Virus record (IMG/VR): IMGVR_UViG_3300047469_000408
Span: 1 to 51,969 of that record
Direction: 5' to 3' (one strand)
Source: a virus
DNA length: 51,969 nucleotides
The position numbers and the translations under genes are program-made. The number at the start of each line of letters is the position of its first letter. The first letter of the stretch is position 1. The notes beneath the pieces are model-generated. The model was given only the letters and a program-made list of their open reading frames with translations, searched no databases and was not told the DNA's origin. Shown piece after piece: positions 8,326 through 17,282 of this stretch.

Positions 8326-8779
8326 TGAGCTTCTCCCCGTTGCCATATTGATGCCCTTCAACCTCGGCCGAAGCCACTAACGTATGATCAATATTATCGC
8401 TTAGCCTAGAACTAGCTTCGTAAGCTATACTATTGCCTCTAATGGAACTCACGTGCGCGGTATCTATACTTGACGGCACGGAAGGTGGCGAAGCTTCTAG
8501 ACGCTGAATCATTTCCAGTAATCCTGTATTGGTTCGAGCGTTCAGTCCATCTGCATCACCCCCTGAGCCGCTACCCCCACCCTCATACCTGGCCAGAAGC
8601 AGGTCAAAAACCTGGCTGAGGGTGTACCCGTAATCCTTGGTCAGCGCTTCCAGCTTGAGGTAGAACTCCACATCAAGCTTGTAATCCAAACCTTCTTGCT
8701 GCCTTTTCAGACTACGCAGGGTCTGCTCAAGCTCAAACTCCTTGAGCCGATACTCGACAAGCGTGTGGGTTCTGACCAT
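8318..8779 (-). CDS. Coiled-coil hypothetical protein, 153 aa
   Basis: Residues 1-65 form a long charged helix (LVEYRLKEFELEQTLRSLKR and KLEALTKDYGYTLSQVFDLL). A glycine/serine linker (EGGGSGSGGDADG) follows, then a polar, probably disordered tail. The helical part again recalls MvaT/H-NS dimerisation segments, but no DNA-binding module is seen. It is the first gene of a two-gene unit located between the tniQ fusion and the integrase remnant, so it may be cargo or an accessory factor of the transposon. Confidence 0.55.
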   Translation of the reverse strand: MVRTHTLVEYRLKEFELEQTLRSLKRQQEGLDYKLDVEFYLKLEALTKDYGYTLSQVFDLLLARYEGGGSGSGGDADGLNARTNTGLLEMIQRLEASPPSVPSSIDTAHVSSIRGNSIAYEASSRLSDNIDHTLVASAEVEGHQYGNGEKLND

Positions 8780-8964
8780 TAACTACTCCGGCTTCTCATA
8801 GAAATTCGGGAGGAGGCACACCCAGTATAATAGGCTTCATGGTCGATAAAAACCCTAGTCTACGGAAGGAAATATTCAACAACATCAGTTACTTGGGTGT
8901 TTTAAAGTGTCCATACGACCTTTTGTCGGATTAATAATGCCAACTTGATTGTCAGCCCTTACGC

Positions 8965-8985
8965 ATCATGAACAGCGTTCATGAT
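8965..8985. promoter_or_regulatory. Perfect 9-base-arm palindrome, operator-like
   Basis: ATCATGAAC, spacer AGC, GTTCATGAT: arms match perfectly. It lies in AT-rich intergenic DNA about 185 bases upstream of the 8779 gene and at the head of the putative plus-strand transcript. It fits a dimeric regulator site; the regulator is unknown. Confidence 0.55.
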
Positions 8986-9267
8986 CGAAAACCGCAAAGA
9001 AATCACTGTTTCCTATTTTGATAGTAATTGGAGCGAATGGCCGCAGCGTATGTGGATCAGAGGTTTTCGGTGCTTTCAGTCAATTCATAGATAATATGTC
9101 GTTAAGGAACAAAGATGTCGACGGAGCGCAACGGGGAGCGGAGATTCAGCGCCATTCCCGCCTAACCTTGGCAAAAAAAAGCTCCAATATACGGGCAATT
9201 TATGGCATATGAAATCGACGCACTTCTTCACTTATTGCATTAAATTCAATGACTTGTAACTTTATTG

Positions 9268-9292
9268 AAAGCTCGATAATCGAGCTTTTTTT
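9268..9292 (+). terminator. Rho-independent terminator
   Basis: AAGCTCGAT/ATCGAGCTT stem closed by a one-base loop and followed by a run of T on the plus strand. It would end a plus-strand transcript, although no clear plus-strand gene precedes it. Confidence 0.7.
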
Positions 9293-9652
9293 CGAATTCC
9301 CGTTTCCAGCTTACCGGAAAATTTCTCCCGGGCACCACTGGCAATATTTTTGATAAATCACGTAGCTGGCTTTCTATCATGTATTGACGCAGGCATTCGT
9401 GCCGCAGCAGCCGAATGAGGTCGCTTTAGTCGTTCCGCCTTTCTGCTCGCTCGTTGGCGTAGTCTCATCGCTTCAGGGAGCATTAGGGGAATCGCCTAGG
9501 ATGGGATGGGAGAGGCAATGTTGCGAGTAAACCGCTACTAGCAATAATTAGCTTCAAGCTGGCGTGCTGACCCGAGGAAGAACTTGGACGAGTTTTTTTC
9601 AAAGTTTCATCGGATTTTCCAGCACCTTGGCCTGCGATCTATTTCGACCTTT

Positions 9653-11689
9653 CTAAGAGCGCCCTTTGCACTCCAGAAACCACGCAACAATTATGTAGTC
9701 CAGATCATTTAGCGTAGATCTCGCAAACTCCAAGTAGGCATGTCTCTGGCCTCGATTATAAGCCAGCCCTCCAACTGTTGAAACTTCACTTCGACTTGTC
9801 GGAAATGGAATCGAATAGGGTCTGGTTGTATCTCGTATGAACTCCGCCTCGGAAGTATCAATGACACCAAATCCAACACCTAACATCCAATATGCCACGG
9901 CCACATCACGCGGGCGTGCCGACTCAGGCTTAAGTTGAAGCGATGTCTCTACGGAGCGCTTCTTCGTTACCACCTGTGACTTGCTAAGCCGATAGAAGAA
10001 ATAAGATCGAGCAAACCCTTGCGCCCCGCTTTCACTTGGATCTTGGAGCCAGTAGGACATCAAGAACTCAGCGGCCTTCGCCGAAGGCGAAGTTTTAGCA
10101 GTAAGCCCGAGAAACCAGGTTTGCATCTTGGCTGCCAAAGCCACCAGGCGATCATTGTCCGCTTTGGCCTGGGTCGATGAAGAATGTTGCAACGGAAGCT
10201 GAGTGGTAAGCCTGGAGACAGGGCTTCCCGCGTACTCAGCGAAAGCTTTCCACGCCTTGTTCAGAATGGTGAAGGTCGAGGTGGCCAGTCGCTCGAGGAG
10301 GACGGGAGTATTGTGCCGCAGGCAAACAATCAGCCGAGGTTGCCGCCAATTCAAACGCAAGGCCGGAGCAAGATCGGCTGCCACATCAACCTTGAAGCAC
10401 TCCGGGCAGTAGTTCAGCGCATTGGGGTAAGGAGTCATGCCGGCCCTGAGTTTGCCTGGGCCGCTGTTGATGTTGGATCTTTCAGTGCTACTGGCGTCTG
10501 TGCTGTCGGAGCGGCAGAAGTTAGTGGAGCTACAACCGGGCCAGGGAAGTGTAAATTGTGCGGAGATGTAGAGTCGATCAGCCAAGCTCAATGACTGCAG
10601 CAGTTCAAGGTTATTCCACTGCATGTCAGGGTCGGAGCCACCCTTACTGCAAAGCATAACCAGATTGTCACCCAAGCTGTGCCCGACGCTGTGACTGAGC
10701 TCCATGCTTTGCCTGGCGATCCAAGAAGAGAAGGACTCGTTTTCAATAGCCGGGTGGGAATGTCGGAGATCGGTTTCAGGGAGTTCTGAATGCTGAAGAG
10801 CCAACTTTGGCGTGTCGTCGCGGAGCCTCTGCCCCTCTCCCGTCCTATTGCTGCCTAAGCTACCGCGCCCTATCAGTCCTTCAACTACGCCTGTTACTTT
10901 ACCAGTTGCGTGACTTACTGATTTGTCAAGCGAGTGGGTTTTCGCTGATGCAGACTGACCGTGCTGAAGGGTTGAAAACTCCTCCACATCACAGGCCCAC
11001 ATCGCCGGATGCTGACCGTAGTCCGATGCCTCCACTAACGCACCGTCCATAATCTGATGGATCAACACTCTTACCGCGAGTCCGACCTTTCCACCTGACT
11101 TCTCATGCACGGCATCTACGTCGAGAGCTTCGATACGATCTGGTGGGCACGGCGGCAGCACGCGCAGGGCGACGCTCGTGATGAAGTGACCAAACTTCGA
11201 GTTCGCTGACATGGAATCGAGTCGCACCGTTCTCCACCCCACGGCCGCAGCCTTCAGCTCAAGCTTCAGCCATTCCATCAACTCGGCAACACCGAAGATC
11301 ACGAATCGCGTGGACTGGCAGGCTCGCACCAATTGGATGATTGCGGCGGCGTTGGCAGCCTGTGCCGTATCGTCAGAAGCGTAAATGTCCACGTCATGGA
11401 CAATGAAGCATTCGTAGTTCCGTGCCTCCAACACTGCGAGCTGAAGGGCATTTAGGCCTACTGAGGATGACCCCGACATGTTAATGACGTCCGGCGGAAT
11501 CTGAAGCGCTGCATCCAAATTTGCCTTGAAGCTGCCAGGTTCCAACGTAGAGATCCTGTCCATGGCCAACACTTTACGGCCTGTTCCTCGCAACTCCAGG
11601 GCAAGCTGGATGGCCAGGGCAGTAGCACCACATCCTGGATCACCTGTTACAAGCATTATTTCTCGTGATGCCGGGCGCGAAAAATCCAC
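9653..11689 (-). CDS. tniQ: TniQ protein fused to a degenerate TnsC/TniB-like AAA+ domain
   Basis: 678 residues, much longer than stand-alone TniQ (about 400). Residues 10-215 resemble a TniB/TnsC ATPase: P-loop GDPGCGATAL at 16-25, Walker-B-like CFIVHDVD at 94-101, sensor-like RFVIFGVAELMEWL at 128-141 and a C-terminal lid helix region. The invariant P-loop lysine is alanine (codon GCT) and the Walker B glutamate is absent, so ATP hydrolysis is unlikely. After a polar linker (about 220-315), TniQ features follow: SFSSWIARQS near 320, a zinc knuckle CPEC at 428-431 with CLRH at 456-459, and LRLNWR between them. TniQ proteins guide target choice in Tn5053/Tn7-like transposition. GTG at 11689 has a poor ribosome site; ATG at 11656 is an alternative. 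The prophage end lies 8 bases upstream, separating it from tniAB. Confidence 0.82.
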   Translation of the reverse strand: MDFSRPASREIMLVTGDPGCGATALAIQLALELRGTGRKVLAMDRISTLEPGSFKANLDAALQIPPDVINMSGSSSVGLNALQLAVLEARNYECFIVHDVDIYASDDTAQAANAAAIIQLVRACQSTRFVIFGVAELMEWLKLELKAAAVGWRTVRLDSMSANSKFGHFITSVALRVLPPCPPDRIEALDVDAVHEKSGGKVGLAVRVLIHQIMDGALVEASDYGQHPAMWACDVEEFSTLQHGQSASAKTHSLDKSVSHATGKVTGVVEGLIGRGSLGSNRTGEGQRLRDDTPKLALQHSELPETDLRHSHPAIENESFSSWIARQSMELSHSVGHSLGDNLVMLCSKGGSDPDMQWNNLELLQSLSLADRLYISAQFTLPWPGCSSTNFCRSDSTDASSTERSNINSGPGKLRAGMTPYPNALNYCPECFKVDVAADLAPALRLNWRQPRLIVCLRHNTPVLLERLATSTFTILNKAWKAFAEYAGSPVSRLTTQLPLQHSSSTQAKADNDRLVALAAKMQTWFLGLTAKTSPSAKAAEFLMSYWLQDPSESGAQGFARSYFFYRLSKSQVVTKKRSVETSLQLKPESARPRDVAVAYWMLGVGFGVIDTSEAEFIRDTTRPYSIPFPTSRSEVSTVGGLAYNRGQRHAYLEFARSTLNDLDYIIVAWFLECKGRS

Positions 11690-11691
11690 GC

Positions 11692-11696
11692 CCTAA
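11692..11696. repeat. Left copy of 5-bp target-site duplication CCTAA
   Basis: CCTAA directly precedes the prophage left end and recurs directly after its right end at 48760-48764. Mu-like transposition makes 5-bp duplications. Confidence 0.65.
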
Positions 11697-11709
11697 TGTG
11701 AGATAAATA
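11697..11709 (+). repeat. Prophage left terminal sequence (transposase-site-like)
   Basis: TGTGAGATAAATA; the last 11 bases occur inverted at the right end (48747-48757). It starts with the TG typical of Mu-family ends. A partial opposite-orientation copy (TTGAGATT) lies at 11739-11746. Confidence 0.65.
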
Positions 11710-11743
11710 GCTTCAGTTTTTTTGCACCTGCTGCAATAGAATC

Positions 11744-12538
11744 TCAAAATAGGCCCGCCGGTTCGGCCTGTACATCCCAACTGAAGATCAGCACCTCCTG
11801 GGCATCGCGCCCTTTCCCACCACCAACGGTGTACTTGATGTCGGTCGTCTCCATGTGAAAGCCGGCAAACACCCTGCGGATGTCTGGATGATCGTTGAGG
11901 CTGATGATGGCCTTTCCCTTTATCTCGCCTAGCAGCTTGGCCATCGCCTCATACTGGTTAAACTCAAAGGGGACACCATAGCCTTCGGTCTGCCAGTACG
12001 GCGGATCACAATAAAACAGCGTGTGCTCGCGGTCGTACTTCTTCATCACCTCATGCCAGCCCAGGTGTTCTATATAGGTGCTGCTCAATCGCAGGTGAGC
12101 TGCTGAAAGGGTTTCTTCCAGTCGCAACAAGTTGAGGCCTGGCGGTGTGGTCGTAGCGGTACCATAACTTTGACCATCGACGCGGGCACCAAACGCGGAC
12201 TGCTGCAGGTAGTAGAACCTTGCCGCACGTTGAATATCGGTGAGCGTTTCTGGCCGGGTCATCTGCAGCCACTTGAACACCTGACGGCTCGATAAAGCCC
12301 ACTTGAATTGTCTGACGAACTCCTCCAAATGGTTCTGCACCACCCTATAGAGGTTAATCAAGTCGCCATTGATGTCATTCAGCACCTCGACCTCAGCCGG
12401 CACCGGCCGAAGGAAAAACAACGCCGCACCGCCCGCAAACGGCTCAACGTAGCAACTATGGGCTGGAAACAACGGGAAGATGCGGTCGGCGAGCCGGCGC
12501 TTTCCACCTAGCCAGGGGATAATCGGTTGTGCGTACAT
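11744..12538 (-). CDS. Phage DNA adenine (N6) methyltransferase, Dam-like
   Basis: 264 residues of an alpha-class N6-adenine methylase. The AdoMet motif X is IPWLGGKRRLAD near residue 7, motif I is YVEPFAGGAALFF near 30, NDINGDL follows near 54, and the catalytic DPPY is in FYCDPPYW at 178-181. ATG at 12538 is chosen because AGGAGG lies 6 bases upstream; a longer frame to 12625 adds a low-complexity leader. It overlaps the com-like gene by 31 bases. In Mu the corresponding slot holds mom, a DNA-modification gene controlled by Com, so this enzyme is probably expressed late to modify progeny DNA against host restriction. The target sequence, possibly GATC, is not proven. Confidence 0.9.
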   Translation of the reverse strand: MYAQPIIPWLGGKRRLADRIFPLFPAHSCYVEPFAGGAALFFLRPVPAEVEVLNDINGDLINLYRVVQNHLEEFVRQFKWALSSRQVFKWLQMTRPETLTDIQRAARFYYLQQSAFGARVDGQSYGTATTTPPGLNLLRLEETLSAAHLRLSSTYIEHLGWHEVMKKYDREHTLFYCDPPYWQTEGYGVPFEFNQYEAMAKLLGEIKGKAIISLNDHPDIRRVFAGFHMETTDIKYTVGGGKGRDAQEVLIFSWDVQAEPAGLF

Positions 12539-12702
12539 GGTGCCTCCTGATGACTTGGGGCGCTCGATGGCGGTGTCAGGAGGCTCTCGGCCTTCAGGTG
12601 GTTCAGTGTCCGACAGCGTGGACATTTGATCTGCAATTCAATGAAACCGCGCACTGCTGCGAGCTTTCGACCGCAGTGACCACAACGTATCTCTTGCATC
12701 AT
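12508..12702 (-). CDS. com: Com-like zinc-finger translational activator
   Basis: 64 residues with two CxxC pairs in MMQEIRCGHCGRKLAAV and IELQIKCPRCRTLNHLKAES, the arrangement of Mu Com. Com binds the mom mRNA and opens its translation start. Here the gene overlaps the start of the downstream methylase by 31 bases, as com overlaps mom in Mu, and it presumably controls that enzyme. ATG at 12702 has AAAAGG 7 bases upstream. A GATC lies inside the gene at 12629, which might let methylation feed back on expression. Confidence 0.85.
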   Translation of the reverse strand: MMQEIRCGHCGRKLAAVRGFIELQIKCPRCRTLNHLKAESLLTPPSSAPSHQEAPCTHNRLSPG

Positions 12703-12795
12703 CTGCAAACCTTTTGCACTTCTGGTAGGCTCCCTGTCGCTCGCGCGTGAGCAGAGGGCCTTGGCCGGTTTACAGGCTAGATCTGTGGATTGGCG

Positions 12796-12827
12796 GTCAG
12801 CTTAAGTGCTCGAACACTTGAGCTGAC
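12796..12827. other. Strong stem-loop between tail-fibre assembly gene and com
   Basis: Arms GTCAGCTTAAGTG and CACTTGAGCTGAC (13 bases, one G-T pair) with loop CTCGAA. No T-run follows on the minus strand, so it is a poor classical terminator for the tail operon. It may be an mRNA-processing or attenuation structure ahead of com. Confidence 0.6.
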
Positions 12828-12878
12828 AGCCCCCTTTCTACTTACTAACTTTGGCAAAACACGTCCAACCCTCTGACC

Positions 12879-13322
12879 TTAAGCGATGGTTCGCTCGGCA
12901 ATCCAACCAGGCTTAAGAGGGCGAAAGCCTTGATCTGGGAAGTTGTCTGTTTGCGGCCAATCCCTGAGTAGTTGCAGGTAGATCAACAGCTCGCTGTACT
13001 GATCACGGTTCAGACTGGTCGACGCAGACATCTCCAGCTCATCTCGGTGCCGCTCTCGCAGCCACTTAACGCGCTCAATTTCCGTATCGCGCCAGTAACG
13101 CTCGGTGTTCGCGGCAAGCTCGTCAGAGTCGACCACAACATCGACTAGAGCCGGGACACCGTCAGCACCCAGCGCGATGCGTTTGAGACCGGATTGTCCG
13201 TCGCGCAACCCTATATAGCGTTCTTTGGAAATGGCGATAACGCCCGAAGGCATATGCTCAGGCGCATAGACGTCGGTGTTGTAGAAGCCATTGTTGGTCG
13301 GGCAGTAGAAAAAGTCGGTCAT
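12879..13322 (-). CDS. Tail fibre assembly protein
   Basis: 147 residues; N-terminal MTDFFYCPTNNGFYNTDVYA, a helical middle and a C-terminal YLQLLRDWPQTDNFPDQGFR motif, which is typical of tail-fibre assembly chaperones of P2/Mu-like phages. It follows the fibre gene by 12 bases, the usual place. GAGGG precedes the ATG. It helps fold and attach the fibre. Confidence 0.82.
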   Translation of the reverse strand: MTDFFYCPTNNGFYNTDVYAPEHMPSGVIAISKERYIGLRDGQSGLKRIALGADGVPALVDVVVDSDELAANTERYWRDTEIERVKWLRERHRDELEMSASTSLNRDQYSELLIYLQLLRDWPQTDNFPDQGFRPLKPGWIAERTIA

Positions 13323-13334
13323 TTTTTTATTCCC

Positions 13335-15152
13335 TCAACACCCGACCGACCACCAGGAAATACTCCCAGCAGAAGCGGTGTAGTTGTTTTGCACCCGAAT
13401 AACAGACCTCGAAATTAGCGTGGCACCCGGAGCGAAGGATGCCGTCGAGGACATCGTGGAGAAGTTCATTGCTGCAGATGCCCATAGGCCGGTCGTTGGA
13501 TAGGTTATCGGCAGCGCGACGTCCAGAATGGGGCCTACTGCGCCCAGCGTTGCACTTGCTTGAGGAACGGCGTTTACCACCCCCCACTGGAAAATCAGCC
13601 CCAGCATCCACGAAGGGAAAACCACATACCCGCTCGCCCCGAGTGAAGCTGAAAAACCAAGCCGCATTTTCTTCGGAGTGACGGCGACACTGTCGTCGGT
13701 ACCCGCATTGACCTCCGCTTGGGTGCCGATCCGCAGCAATCCGGCGAGCGCTTCGGCGCCCTGCACAACCTTGGCTCCAATAGCCTGAAAGACCCGCAGC
13801 GGCGTCATGGGCAGCGTGTTATCAGCACCCGCTTCAGCCTGCAGCTGGGTTGGCAGAGCGATCCCATAACCACCCAGCGTGGTCGGTTTACCCGCGGTGA
13901 TCTTGGCCCAATCCAGCGCCGGAATATCCGCTGCCACCAATGGCGCCCCTGCCGTAACACGACCGTACTGGTCGACCGTAACTTTTGGATAAGTGCCGGC
14001 GGCTACGCCGCTGACGGTGAGCGCAACCTGATTGCCCACTACATCAATGCCGGCTCCGGCCGTGACGGTGCCCGCGCCGGCGAACTGCGACACGGTGACA
14101 GCGGTAGCGCCCAGCGTGCCACCCGGATCGATAGTGCAAACCCAGCCGGTGTCGGTGTTCTGCGTACCTTTCTCGACAAAGACGAACGCGGAAACCAGTT
14201 CGTTCCAAGTGTCGGCATCGGTGGTGCGGGACCAGGCGCCGGCTGCGCTGAGGTACATGCCGTTCTGACTCCCGGTGGTTTGGTTCTTGACCAGAATGCG
14301 GGCACCAAAAGGAATTGCGACCCCATCAATGGTTTGGGTGCCGGCCAAGGCAATGTTGGCGGTTGTCGCCACCAGTACCGACGTTTTAACGTCGAGGCCA
14401 CTGATCAGGTTGTCGACGTATTGTTTGGTTGCACCCTGCAGGGCACTGGTCGGGTCGGCTGCCAAGTTGATCTGCGCCCACGACGGTGTCGCACCGTTAT
14501 GGATCGACTGCGGCAACGAAAACACCACATTGCCGGTGGCGCCCGACACAATCACCTGGTTGGCAGTGCCGGCAACCGACAGCACGCCGGTATTGGTCAG
14601 GGTGGGGTTACCTGCGACAGCGTCGCCATTGCTGACGCTCAGCCCTACGCCCACGGCAATGCTGCGCGCGGCTGCGGTACCGGCGCCGGTGTTGGCATAT
14701 AGCCCAGTAGCGACCAGCGCGGCTAGCGCCGTCAGGTCTGCGTCCAGCGGTTGCGCATCGGTGATGCCATACCCAGCCAGAGTGGTCGGATTGGCGCCAG
14801 ACGTCACCAGCCCCTTGGCGTTGATGGTGACCTTGGTAAAAGTGCCTGCCGTGGCACCACTATTTGCCAGGGTGAGAACGCCAGACCCGTTAGCGCTGCC
14901 ATTGAAGGAAATCGACCAAGTTGCATCGCCGGTCACCGAAAGCGTCCGCGCCGTTGCCAGTATGGATGCCTTGCCCGCAAGCGTAGTACCGGCTTCTAGA
15001 GCTTCGAGATTCTGCTTGAGGTAGCTGGTGCGGTTGGCCAACTGCTTGGCCTGCAGGTTATCGATCCCGTCCGGCCCTCCCAATACTGGGTCTGTGGTTT
15101 CCAGCTGGTAGATCCCAGGCGACCAGCTTGCCTCTTCGCTCAAAGCAGCCAT
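13335..15152 (-). CDS. Tail fibre protein
   Basis: 605 residues. The N-terminal part ([20 protein letters not shown] with an [15 protein letters not shown] helix) matches the baseplate-attachment module of Pseudomonas tail fibres. The middle has repeats of the type [20 protein letters not shown] and [12 protein letters not shown]. The C-terminus ends SISWWSVGC, a common receptor-binding tip ending. It determines adsorption to the host surface. It directly abuts gpI and precedes its assembly protein. No invertase or alternate fibre segment is seen nearby. Confidence 0.88.
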   Translation of the reverse strand: MAALSEEASWSPGIYQLETTDPVLGGPDGIDNLQAKQLANRTSYLKQNLEALEAGTTLAGKASILATARTLSVTGDATWSISFNGSANGSGVLTLANSGATAGTFTKVTINAKGLVTSGANPTTLAGYGITDAQPLDADLTALAALVATGLYANTGAGTAAARSIAVGVGLSVSNGDAVAGNPTLTNTGVLSVAGTANQVIVSGATGNVVFSLPQSIHNGATPSWAQINLAADPTSALQGATKQYVDNLISGLDVKTSVLVATTANIALAGTQTIDGVAIPFGARILVKNQTTGSQNGMYLSAAGAWSRTTDADTWNELVSAFVFVEKGTQNTDTGWVCTIDPGGTLGATAVTVSQFAGAGTVTAGAGIDVVGNQVALTVSGVAAGTYPKVTVDQYGRVTAGAPLVAADIPALDWAKITAGKPTTLGGYGIALPTQLQAEAGADNTLPMTPLRVFQAIGAKVVQGAEALAGLLRIGTQAEVNAGTDDSVAVTPKKMRLGFSASLGASGYVVFPSWMLGLIFQWGVVNAVPQASATLGAVGPILDVALPITYPTTGLWASAAMNFSTMSSTASFAPGATLISRSVIRVQNNYTASAGSISWWSVGC

Positions 15153-15733
15153 TAGGCACTTCCTCTATTGTATTGACCGTCTCGAAAGAACAGTCCGTTG
15201 TGGCGGTTGGCTGCGGCCTGGTAGTCCAGGCTGACTAACCGGCAGCGTGCCGGTGCGTGATCGATCAATGCACTGCGCAAGGTGGCGGCCTGATCATTGG
15301 TGATGGGTTGCTGTAGAAATACACGGTACTGAGCCCAGCCTTTGGGATCTCCATGCCAATAGATGCCGTCACGGCGTGTGCGGCCATTGCGTAGCTGACC
15401 GCTGAGCCCTTCAAAAATCTGAATTTCGCCGAAGCCCAATCGCCTAACAACTTCCCGAATCGCCCAAGGATTTCCCTTATATCGATGCAGCTCGGCCGAC
15501 CCCTTGATCAGATTGCGCTTGGCATCTTCCGACTCGGCCAACACCCAAGCAGCCTCATCAAGCAGAGAGAACTGGTCGGCCAGGATCGGCAGCAGTGGCG
15601 CTTTTACCAGGTCAATCAGGTATACCAATATGGCGTTGAGGTCGAGATCAGCCAATGTTTCGTTGAGCAACTCGCAAAGCCTCGCGAAGCGCTCGTCACC
15701 GGCCAAGACTGGGGGAAGCCGTTGCTCAGCCAT
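15152..15733 (-). CDS. Baseplate/tail protein I (P2 gpI-like)
   Basis: 193 residues. [20 protein letters not shown] and [20 protein letters not shown] are characteristic of phage tail protein I, which links the baseplate wedge to the tail fibre. It overlaps gpJ by 8 bases upstream and abuts the fibre gene downstream, matching P2 order J-I-H. Confidence 0.88.
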   Translation of the reverse strand: MAEQRLPPVLAGDERFARLCELLNETLADLDLNAILVYLIDLVKAPLLPILADQFSLLDEAAWVLAESEDAKRNLIKGSAELHRYKGNPWAIREVVRRLGFGEIQIFEGLSGQLRNGRTRRDGIYWHGDPKGWAQYRVFLQQPITNDQAATLRSALIDHAPARCRLVSLDYQAAANRHNGLFFRDGQYNRGSA

Positions 15734-16847
15734 TTACTACCCCAGCATCTAGCAATTGGATCGAGGTGCAATTTGCCCATTCGTTGCCTAGTAGCTCGCG
15801 CAAGGCATCAGGAAATTCCAGCTCCGCCCGGTACACACCATTCACCTGCAGCAAAGCTGTTATCTGCTCCTGGACAAGATCGCGACCGAGTCCAGCACGG
15901 CGTTCAGCTGCATAAGCATCGGCTGCTGCCTGGGCGGCGTTCATCGTGGCGCCACGATCTGCAGTGGCAAAAAAGGTGATACGTGCCTTGATTGCATATG
16001 TCACTTCGCTCGGCATCAAGGCATGTACGGTGTCGCATAGCGGTCGAACCTTTTCTCCACTGACCTGACTAGCAATCCGCAGAAGCAAGTCCTCCGAAGG
16101 CAAGCCGGCGCTGGTGAGTGGGTAAAGCGCGACGTGGCCGTCAGGCTGACCTTCGTTCGGGCCATGCACCGCGACATCTATGATTGACTGATGCACGGCT
16201 AGAGCGTGGTAGCGATAGGCTCCTCGACTGCCGGCGTTGCTGAAGGCTTCAGGCGCCAGAATGATGCGCTCGCGGTAACGGTCGTCATCCTCGTCCTCTG
16301 CACCATCGGCGGTGATGTTGATATTGAATGCCGTAAGACCATCCAATGGAGGATCTCCAATGCTGCTGATCTGTCCGATGGTCCAGCCATTGCCCAGCTC
16401 GCCAGCCGTGAGGCATGTGGCGGTGACACTGATCTGAGTCTGGCCAGCCGCAATGACCGCGTCCTGGTCCGTCACAAAGGTCAGCTTGGCGTCCTGGGTG
16501 CAGACCCGAGTGCCGACCCTGATCAACAAAGATTGTTGCACGGCTACCGGTACGCTGAAACGCAGCATGCAACGTGCTGGAATAGCCAGCAGCCTGGGAG
16601 TGGCAACCAATTCGCCCAGGTAGTCGAGAATCGGCCCGTTGGCCCAGCGGACCAGCAGTTGTTCGCCTGCATTTTGAAGGCTCATCTGCAGTCGGGTTAC
16701 TGCATAGGCGATCTGGTCGATAAACAGCCGCTCGACCTGCGCCGGATACAGGGTCTTACCTGACTTACTCTCATAACGGGCAATCAAATCAGCCTCGGTA
16801 GCGGCTGGGTCGATCTTGACGAATATTGGTTTAGGCAGCTCGCGCAT
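15726..16847 (-). CDS. Baseplate protein J
   Basis: 373 residues of the gpJ/Mu gp47 family, the main baseplate wedge protein. Visible family signatures are the N-terminal RYESKSGKTLYPAQVERLFI, a central DGAEDEDDDRYRERI and AYRYHALAVHQSIIDVAVHG. It overlaps gpW by 17 bases and gpI by 8, so it belongs to one translationally coupled baseplate operon. Confidence 0.92.
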   Translation of the reverse strand: MRELPKPIFVKIDPAATEADLIARYESKSGKTLYPAQVERLFIDQIAYAVTRLQMSLQNAGEQLLVRWANGPILDYLGELVATPRLLAIPARCMLRFSVPVAVQQSLLIRVGTRVCTQDAKLTFVTDQDAVIAAGQTQISVTATCLTAGELGNGWTIGQISSIGDPPLDGLTAFNINITADGAEDEDDDRYRERIILAPEAFSNAGSRGAYRYHALAVHQSIIDVAVHGPNEGQPDGHVALYPLTSAGLPSEDLLLRIASQVSGEKVRPLCDTVHALMPSEVTYAIKARITFFATADRGATMNAAQAAADAYAAERRAGLGRDLVQEQITALLQVNGVYRAELEFPDALRELLGNEWANCTSIQLLDAGVVNG

Positions 16848-17208
16848 AGGGCACCTCGGTCAACTGGTCGATGCCATCGGCCACACGCCACTGCACACGT
16901 AAGGTGATGTCCGAGTTTTCAATGAGCACCTGCATCTGGACAACCGACACACGGGTTTCCCAACGGCGAATCGAATCGACCGCTTCGCGCACCAAGTGCG
17001 GGGTTACACGATTAGCGGGCCAGTCGATGTACCTATGAATGTCGCTGCCAAACTCCGGCCGGTGGGCATCACTGCCCTTGGGGGTGGTCAGGATGATGCG
17101 GATGGCCTGGTCGATATCGCGCAAACCCTCGACCACCTCACCGGATGTACCGAGGGCGGGTTGCCAGTGGGCGGCGGTGATACTGGTGTAGGGAGTGGGC
17201 GTCGTCAT
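16831..17208 (-). CDS. Baseplate protein W (GP25 lysozyme-fold family)
   Basis: 125 residues. ILTTPKGSDAHRPEFGSDIH is the GP25/gpW signature (TxxGxRxxxPxFGxxL). It is a structural wedge protein rather than a lysozyme in this family. ATG at 17208 is preferred to GTG at 17214; neither has a good ribosome site. The repeated late element at 17241-17262 lies 33 bases upstream. Confidence 0.88.
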   Translation of the reverse strand: MTTPTPYTSITAAHWQPALGTSGEVVEGLRDIDQAIRIILTTPKGSDAHRPEFGSDIHRYIDWPANRVTPHLVREAVDSIRRWETRVSVVQMQVLIENSDITLRVQWRVADGIDQLTEVPYARAA

Positions 17209-17240
17209 GCACACATAGTGGGCATACGAGCTACGCTAGG

Positions 17241-17262
17241 CTTTTAATCGAGTTTAAAGAGA
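17241..17262 (-). promoter_or_regulatory. Late-element copy 1 (candidate late promoter/activator site) before gpW
   Basis: Contains TTTTAATCGAGTTTAAAGAG as read on the plus strand; on the minus strand it precedes gpW by 33 bases. The outer CTTTTAA/TTTAAAG halves form an imperfect dyad. It also sits 20 bases upstream of the plus-strand gene at 17283. Confidence 0.65.
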
Positions 17263-17282
17263 CGGCTGACGAGGAGGAGTTT

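Larger units (their letters stand above)
8780..9652. other. Long intergenic region beside the tniQ fusion
   Basis: About 870 bases without a convincing gene. It holds a perfect palindrome at 8965-8985 and an intrinsic terminator at 9268-9292, so a short plus-strand transcript of about 300 bases is plausible. A 37-codon frame starts at ATG 8981 (MIENRKEITVSYFDSNWSEW, ending near 9094) and a 64-codon frame at 9018; neither has a clear ribosome site. Between 9300 and 9650 I see nothing specific. A transposon end could lie here or further left but cannot be identified with the other end outside the window. Confidence 0.45.

Noticed and set aside
9018-9212. 64-codon plus-strand frame before the terminator
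   Set aside because: No ribosome site and unconvincing composition. The transcript idea is kept, but not this protein.
12796-12827. Strong hairpin as a classical intrinsic terminator
   Set aside because: The minus-strand side lacks a T-run after the stem, so it is listed only as a structure of unknown role.
13719-14702. Long plus-strand open frame (327 codons) opposite the tail fibre gene
   Set aside because: It is antisense to a well-supported tail fibre, has no family resemblance and no ribosome site; the GC-rich repeated fibre sequence leaves open frames on the other strand.
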